Origin: an uncultured Clostridia bacterium | GTDB taxonomy: Bacteria > Bacillota > Clostridia > Oscillospirales > Ruminococcaceae | Assembly (NCBI GenBank): GCA_947629275.1 | Contig: CANRDG010000087.1 | Coordinates: forward strand, 1-7,654 | Direction of reading: 5' to 3' | DNA: 7,654 bases | In this document: in pieces, positions 5,451-7,654 of the stretch | Position numbering within the stretch: the stretch's first letter is position 1 | Layout: every line of letters begins with the position of its first letter | Notes under the pieces: generated by a model | Database searches by the model: none | What the model was told of the DNA's origin: nothing | What the model saw: only the letters and a program-made list of their open reading frames with translations | Program-made: the position numbers and the translations under genes

Positions 5451-5461
5451 CGGACGAAGTA

Positions 5462-7384
5462 ATGAAGATCAAAAACAAAAGAATAGAAGAAAGAGCAAAG
5501 AAGCAAAGTACGGAAGGTCTTACGAACGTTATAACAATAGACTTTCCGCCGCTTAAAACAAACACTAAAGCGGCAAAGAACACAAAGGCTTCAAAGGGCA
5601 AGGCTGCCGATAAGGCTCACGGCAAAAAAAACAGCCGCAACGCAGCAGCCGAAAAGAACAACCGCCAACCCAAAAAGCCTAAAACCACAGAAAAAACAGA
5701 GCACACAGTAAAGAATGAAAAAAGAAAGACACCCATTAAAATCATACCTTTGGGCGGTCTTAACGAAATAGGTAAAAACTTTACCTGTATCGAGTGCGCG
5801 AACGACATCGTTATAGTTGACTGCGGAATGGCTTTCCCCGATGCCGAGCTTCCGGGCGTTGACAGCGTAATACCCGACTTCACATATGTTGAAAAGAATA
5901 TCGACAAAGTCAGGGGCATGGTCATCACTCACGGTCACGAGGACCATATAGGCGGTATACCGTACTTTTTGAAGAAAATGAACGTTCCCGTCTATGCCAC
6001 AAGGCTTACTATAGGTCTTATAGAGGGCAAACTTAAAGAGCATGGGATACTCAGCAGTGCAAAACTCAACGTCGTAACTCCACGGCAGACGGTAAAACTC
6101 GGCTGCATGGCGGTCGAGTTTATCAGGGTGAACCATTCTATCCCCGATGCCTGTGGTATGGCTATCCATACTCCTGCCGGCGTTCTTGTCCACACGGGCG
6201 ACTTCAAGGTAGACTATACCCCTATCGAGGGCGGAATTATAGACCTCGCGAGATTTGCAGAACTCGGCAATAAAGGCGTGCTCGCTCTGATGGCTGACTC
6301 TACGAACGCAGAGCGCCCCGGTTATACCATGACCGAACGCAAGGTCGGCGAAAGCTTTTCAAAGCTTTTCAATCAGGCTGAGGGCAAGCGTATAATAATC
6401 GCAACATTCGCATCTAATATCCACCGCATACAGCAGATAATCGACAACGCCGTAAAAACAGGCAGAAAAGTCGCGGTCTCGGGCAGAAGCATGGTAAACG
6501 TAATAGGCAAGGGAATTGAGCTCGGCTATCTCAAAGTTCCCGACGACATAATGGTAGATATCGAGCTTATCCATCGCTATCCGCCCGAAAAACTTGTAAT
6601 AGTCACCACGGGCAGTCAAGGCGAGCCTATGAGCGCCCTTACGCGTATCTCAAACGGTATGCATAAGCAGGTGGTCGTAACTCCGCAGGATTTCATAATA
6701 ATCTCCGCAACACCTATCCCGGGCAACGAAAAATTCGTCACCAAGGTGGTAAACGAGCTTATGAAAAGCGGCGCGGACGTGGTATATGAAGCTATGTATG
6801 AAGTCCACGTTTCAGGTCACGCCTGCCAGGAGGAGCTGAAACTTATGCTGTCGCTCGTAAAGCCTAAGTATTTCATACCCGTCCACGGCGAATATAAGCA
6901 TCTGCAAAAGCATAAAAACCTTGCCCTGTCATTAGGGATACCTGAAAAGAATATCATTATCGCAGATATAGGCAACGTCATAGAATCCGACGGCGTTGAA
7001 ATGAAAATAACAGGCAATGTTCCGTCAGGCAGAGTTTTGGTAGACGGTCTAGGAGTCGGAGATGTCGGCGCGATAGTCCTGCGCGACAGAAAGCACCTTT
7101 CGGAAGACGGTCTTATAATAGCCGTCGCAACGATAGACAGCGCCACAGGCGAGATACTCGCAGGGCCCGATATAGTTTCAAGAGGCTTTGTCTATGTGCG
7201 CGAAAGCGAGGAACTTATCGACGAAGCGCAGAAGCTTCTGTACGATACTTTGCAAAGCTGCCTTACGCGCAATCTGCGTGAATGGGGCGCACTTAAAAAC
7301 AAAATGAAAGACGCGCTCTCAGAGTTTATCTACCAGAAAACCAAGCGCAGCCCTATGATACTGCCGATAATCACCGAGGTGTGA
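5462..7384 (+). CDS. rnj: Ribonuclease J with lysine-rich N-terminal extension
   Basis: RNase J is a metallo-beta-lactamase/beta-CASP 5'-3' exonuclease and endonuclease that drives mRNA decay and rRNA maturation in Bacillota. The 640-residue protein has the metal site HGHEDH (157-162), H225, D247 in HTGDFK and H475 in PVHGE. The spacing H162-H225-D247 (63 and 22 residues) equals that of B. subtilis RNase J1. Other family motifs are PLGGLNEIGKN (96-106), TTGSQGEPMSAL (382-393) and VSGHA (450-454), followed by the C-terminal RNase J domain. It is about 85 residues longer than J1. The excess is an N-terminal Lys/Asn/Ala-rich, probably disordered tail (about 1-88) suited to binding RNA or ribosomes. 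ATG 5462 is the only in-frame start before the core: an in-frame TAA lies at 5426-5428 and the next ATG is inside the core. The ribosome binding site is weak (GGA in GCGGACGAAGTA), unlike the neighbours, hinting at translational control. Confidence 0.97.
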   Translation: MKIKNKRIEERAKKQSTEGLTNVITIDFPPLKTNTKAAKNTKASKGKAADKAHGKKNSRNAAAEKNNRQPKKPKTTEKTEHTVKNEKRKTPIKIIPLGGLNEIGKNFTCIECANDIVIVDCGMAFPDAELPGVDSVIPDFTYVEKNIDKVRGMVITHGHEDHIGGIPYFLKKMNVPVYATRLTIGLIEGKLKEHGILSSAKLNVVTPRQTVKLGCMAVEFIRVNHSIPDACGMAIHTPAGVLVHTGDFKVDYTPIEGGIIDLARFAELGNKGVLALMADSTNAERPGYTMTERKVGESFSKLFNQAEGKRIIIATFASNIHRIQQIIDNAVKTGRKVAVSGRSMVNVIGKGIELGYLKVPDDIMVDIELIHRYPPEKLVIVTTGSQGEPMSALTRISNGMHKQVVVTPQDFIIISATPIPGNEKFVTKVVNELMKSGADVVYEAMYEVHVSGHACQEELKLMLSLVKPKYFIPVHGEYKHLQKHKNLALSLGIPEKNIIIADIGNVIESDGVEMKITGNVPSGRVLVDGLGVGDVGAIVLRDRKHLSEDGLIIAVATIDSATGEILAGPDIVSRGFVYVRESEELIDEAQKLLYDTLQSCLTRNLREWGALKNKMKDALSEFIYQKTKRSPMILPIITEV

Positions 7385-7396
7385 ACAGCTTAAAAC

Positions 7397-7428
7397 AAAT
7401 GCCCGAAAGCTATCTTTCGGGTATTTTT
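7397..7428 (+). terminator. Rho-independent terminator after RNase J
   Basis: A perfect 8-bp stem CCCGAAAG/CTTTCGGG (7402-7409 with 7414-7421) has a CTAT tetraloop and extends through A/T pairs on both sides. It is followed by TATTTTT. It starts 12 bp after the RNase J stop codon. Confidence 0.92.
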
Positions 7429-7434
7429 GTGCGC

Positions 7435-7465
7435 AAAAAAGCTGCCCCTTTTTGAGAAGCAGCTT
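7435..7465 (-). terminator. Rho-independent terminator for a minus-strand transcript
   Basis: Read on the minus strand, AAGCTGC/GCAGCTT (7465-7459 with 7445-7439) forms a 7-bp stem. An inner CTC/GGG helix closes an A-rich loop, and six T residues follow. On the plus strand the downstream T-run is poor (AAATTTT), so the minus orientation is favoured. It implies transcription entering from the right edge. Confidence 0.75.
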
Positions 7466-7640
7466 AAATTTTCATATCTCCGCCTTGCCGATGCATCAGC
7501 ATATAAAACCCGCTGTTGCAGGGTGGATACGCCCTCCTTCGTGTTTCGCGCTCCCTTCGTCCGTTGCTGTCGCGGCATATAGCGGCGACGACGGGAAAGT
7601 CTGCAATCCGCACAAAGAGCCGGACTTCCTTTTAAATAGT
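7435..7640 (-). ncRNA. Candidate structured non-coding RNA or 3' end of an off-window transcript
   Basis: On the minus strand a TATAAT (7651-7646) lies at the window edge and a good terminator ends at 7435, which would give an RNA of about 200 nt. Between them are several inverted repeats: GGAAAGTC/GACTTCC (7594-7601 with 7623-7629, one bulge), GTCGC..GC/GC..GCGAC (7569-7576 with 7582-7589), AGGG/CCCT (7520-7523 with 7532-7535) and a GATGCATC palindrome (7490-7497). The -35 would fall outside the window. I could not match it to 6S, SRP, tmRNA or RNase P RNA. The alternative is the end of a minus-strand gene: one frame is open from the edge to TGA at 7496-7498 (52 codons, no recognisable domain). 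It could also be a dispersed repeat. Confidence 0.35.
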
Positions 7641-7654
7641 GTTGGATTATATTG

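Noticed and set aside
5591..6193. Long open minus-strand frame opposite RNase J
   Set aside because: It lies wholly against the conserved RNase J core, has no promoter or ribosome binding site, and its translation looks like a shadow of that gene.
7520..7533. AGGGTGGATACGCC resembling the T-box antiterminator motif on the plus strand
   Set aside because: It matches only 11 of 14 positions, breaks the ACC part of the bulge, and there is no room for a stem I with a specifier loop after the RNase J terminator.
7496..7654. Partial minus-strand protein gene entering from the right edge
   Set aside because: The 52-codon frame has no recognisable domain and overlaps many inverted repeats; it is kept only as an alternative in the RNA entry.

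Overview
The window looks like chromosomal DNA of a gut or rumen Bacillota (Clostridia, probably Oscillospiraceae/Ruminococcaceae). The signs are strong AAAGGAG-type ribosome binding sites, sigma-A promoters of TTGACA-N17-TATAAT type, U-tract terminators, an SPFH/zinc-ribbon protein of a type common in Clostridia, an RNase J and a lipid-anchored mannanase. A lipoprotein serpin recalls those known from [Eubacterium] siraeum, but the species cannot be fixed from the sequence.

Layout: (1) 1-813 (+) is the 3' part of an SPFH/Band-7 protein ending in three zinc ribbons. A bidirectional terminator (830-862) separates it from (2) a three-gene operon on the minus strand, transcribed 3467 to 881. It encodes an ECF-type sigma factor, a one-pass membrane protein in the anti-sigma position (ATGA overlap) and a secreted lipoprotein serpin 17 bp further on. 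(3) A 176-bp divergent control region (3468-3643) holds a good sigma-A promoter for the next gene, a CcpA cre/LacI-like operator, an A6T6 tract and a weaker promoter for the sigma operon. (4) 3644-4714 (+) is a GH5 subfamily-8-like endo-mannanase made as a lipoprotein. (5) A convergent terminator (4727-4764) lies before a small minus-strand gene (4770-5039) related to anaerobic ribonucleotide reductase. Its promoter carries a NrdR-box-like palindrome. (6) A 422-bp region (5040-5461) holds that promoter, two tandem promoters for RNase J and a structured leader ending in a terminator-like hairpin 15 nt before the RNase J start. (7) 5462-7384 (+) is ribonuclease J with an extra lysine-rich N-terminus of about 83 residues. 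(8) 7385-7654 has the RNase J terminator and, on the minus strand, what may be a structured RNA of about 200 nt with its own terminator.

How the genes fit together: the serpin and mannanase are both predicted cell-surface lipoproteins, diverging from one control region. This suggests a cell-surface programme for growing on mannan while withstanding proteases. The sigma/anti-sigma/serpin operon is the best candidate for an undescribed regulatory circuit: an envelope-signalling sigma factor co-expressed with a protease inhibitor. The RNase J leader and the NrdR-like operator are the best regulatory leads elsewhere.
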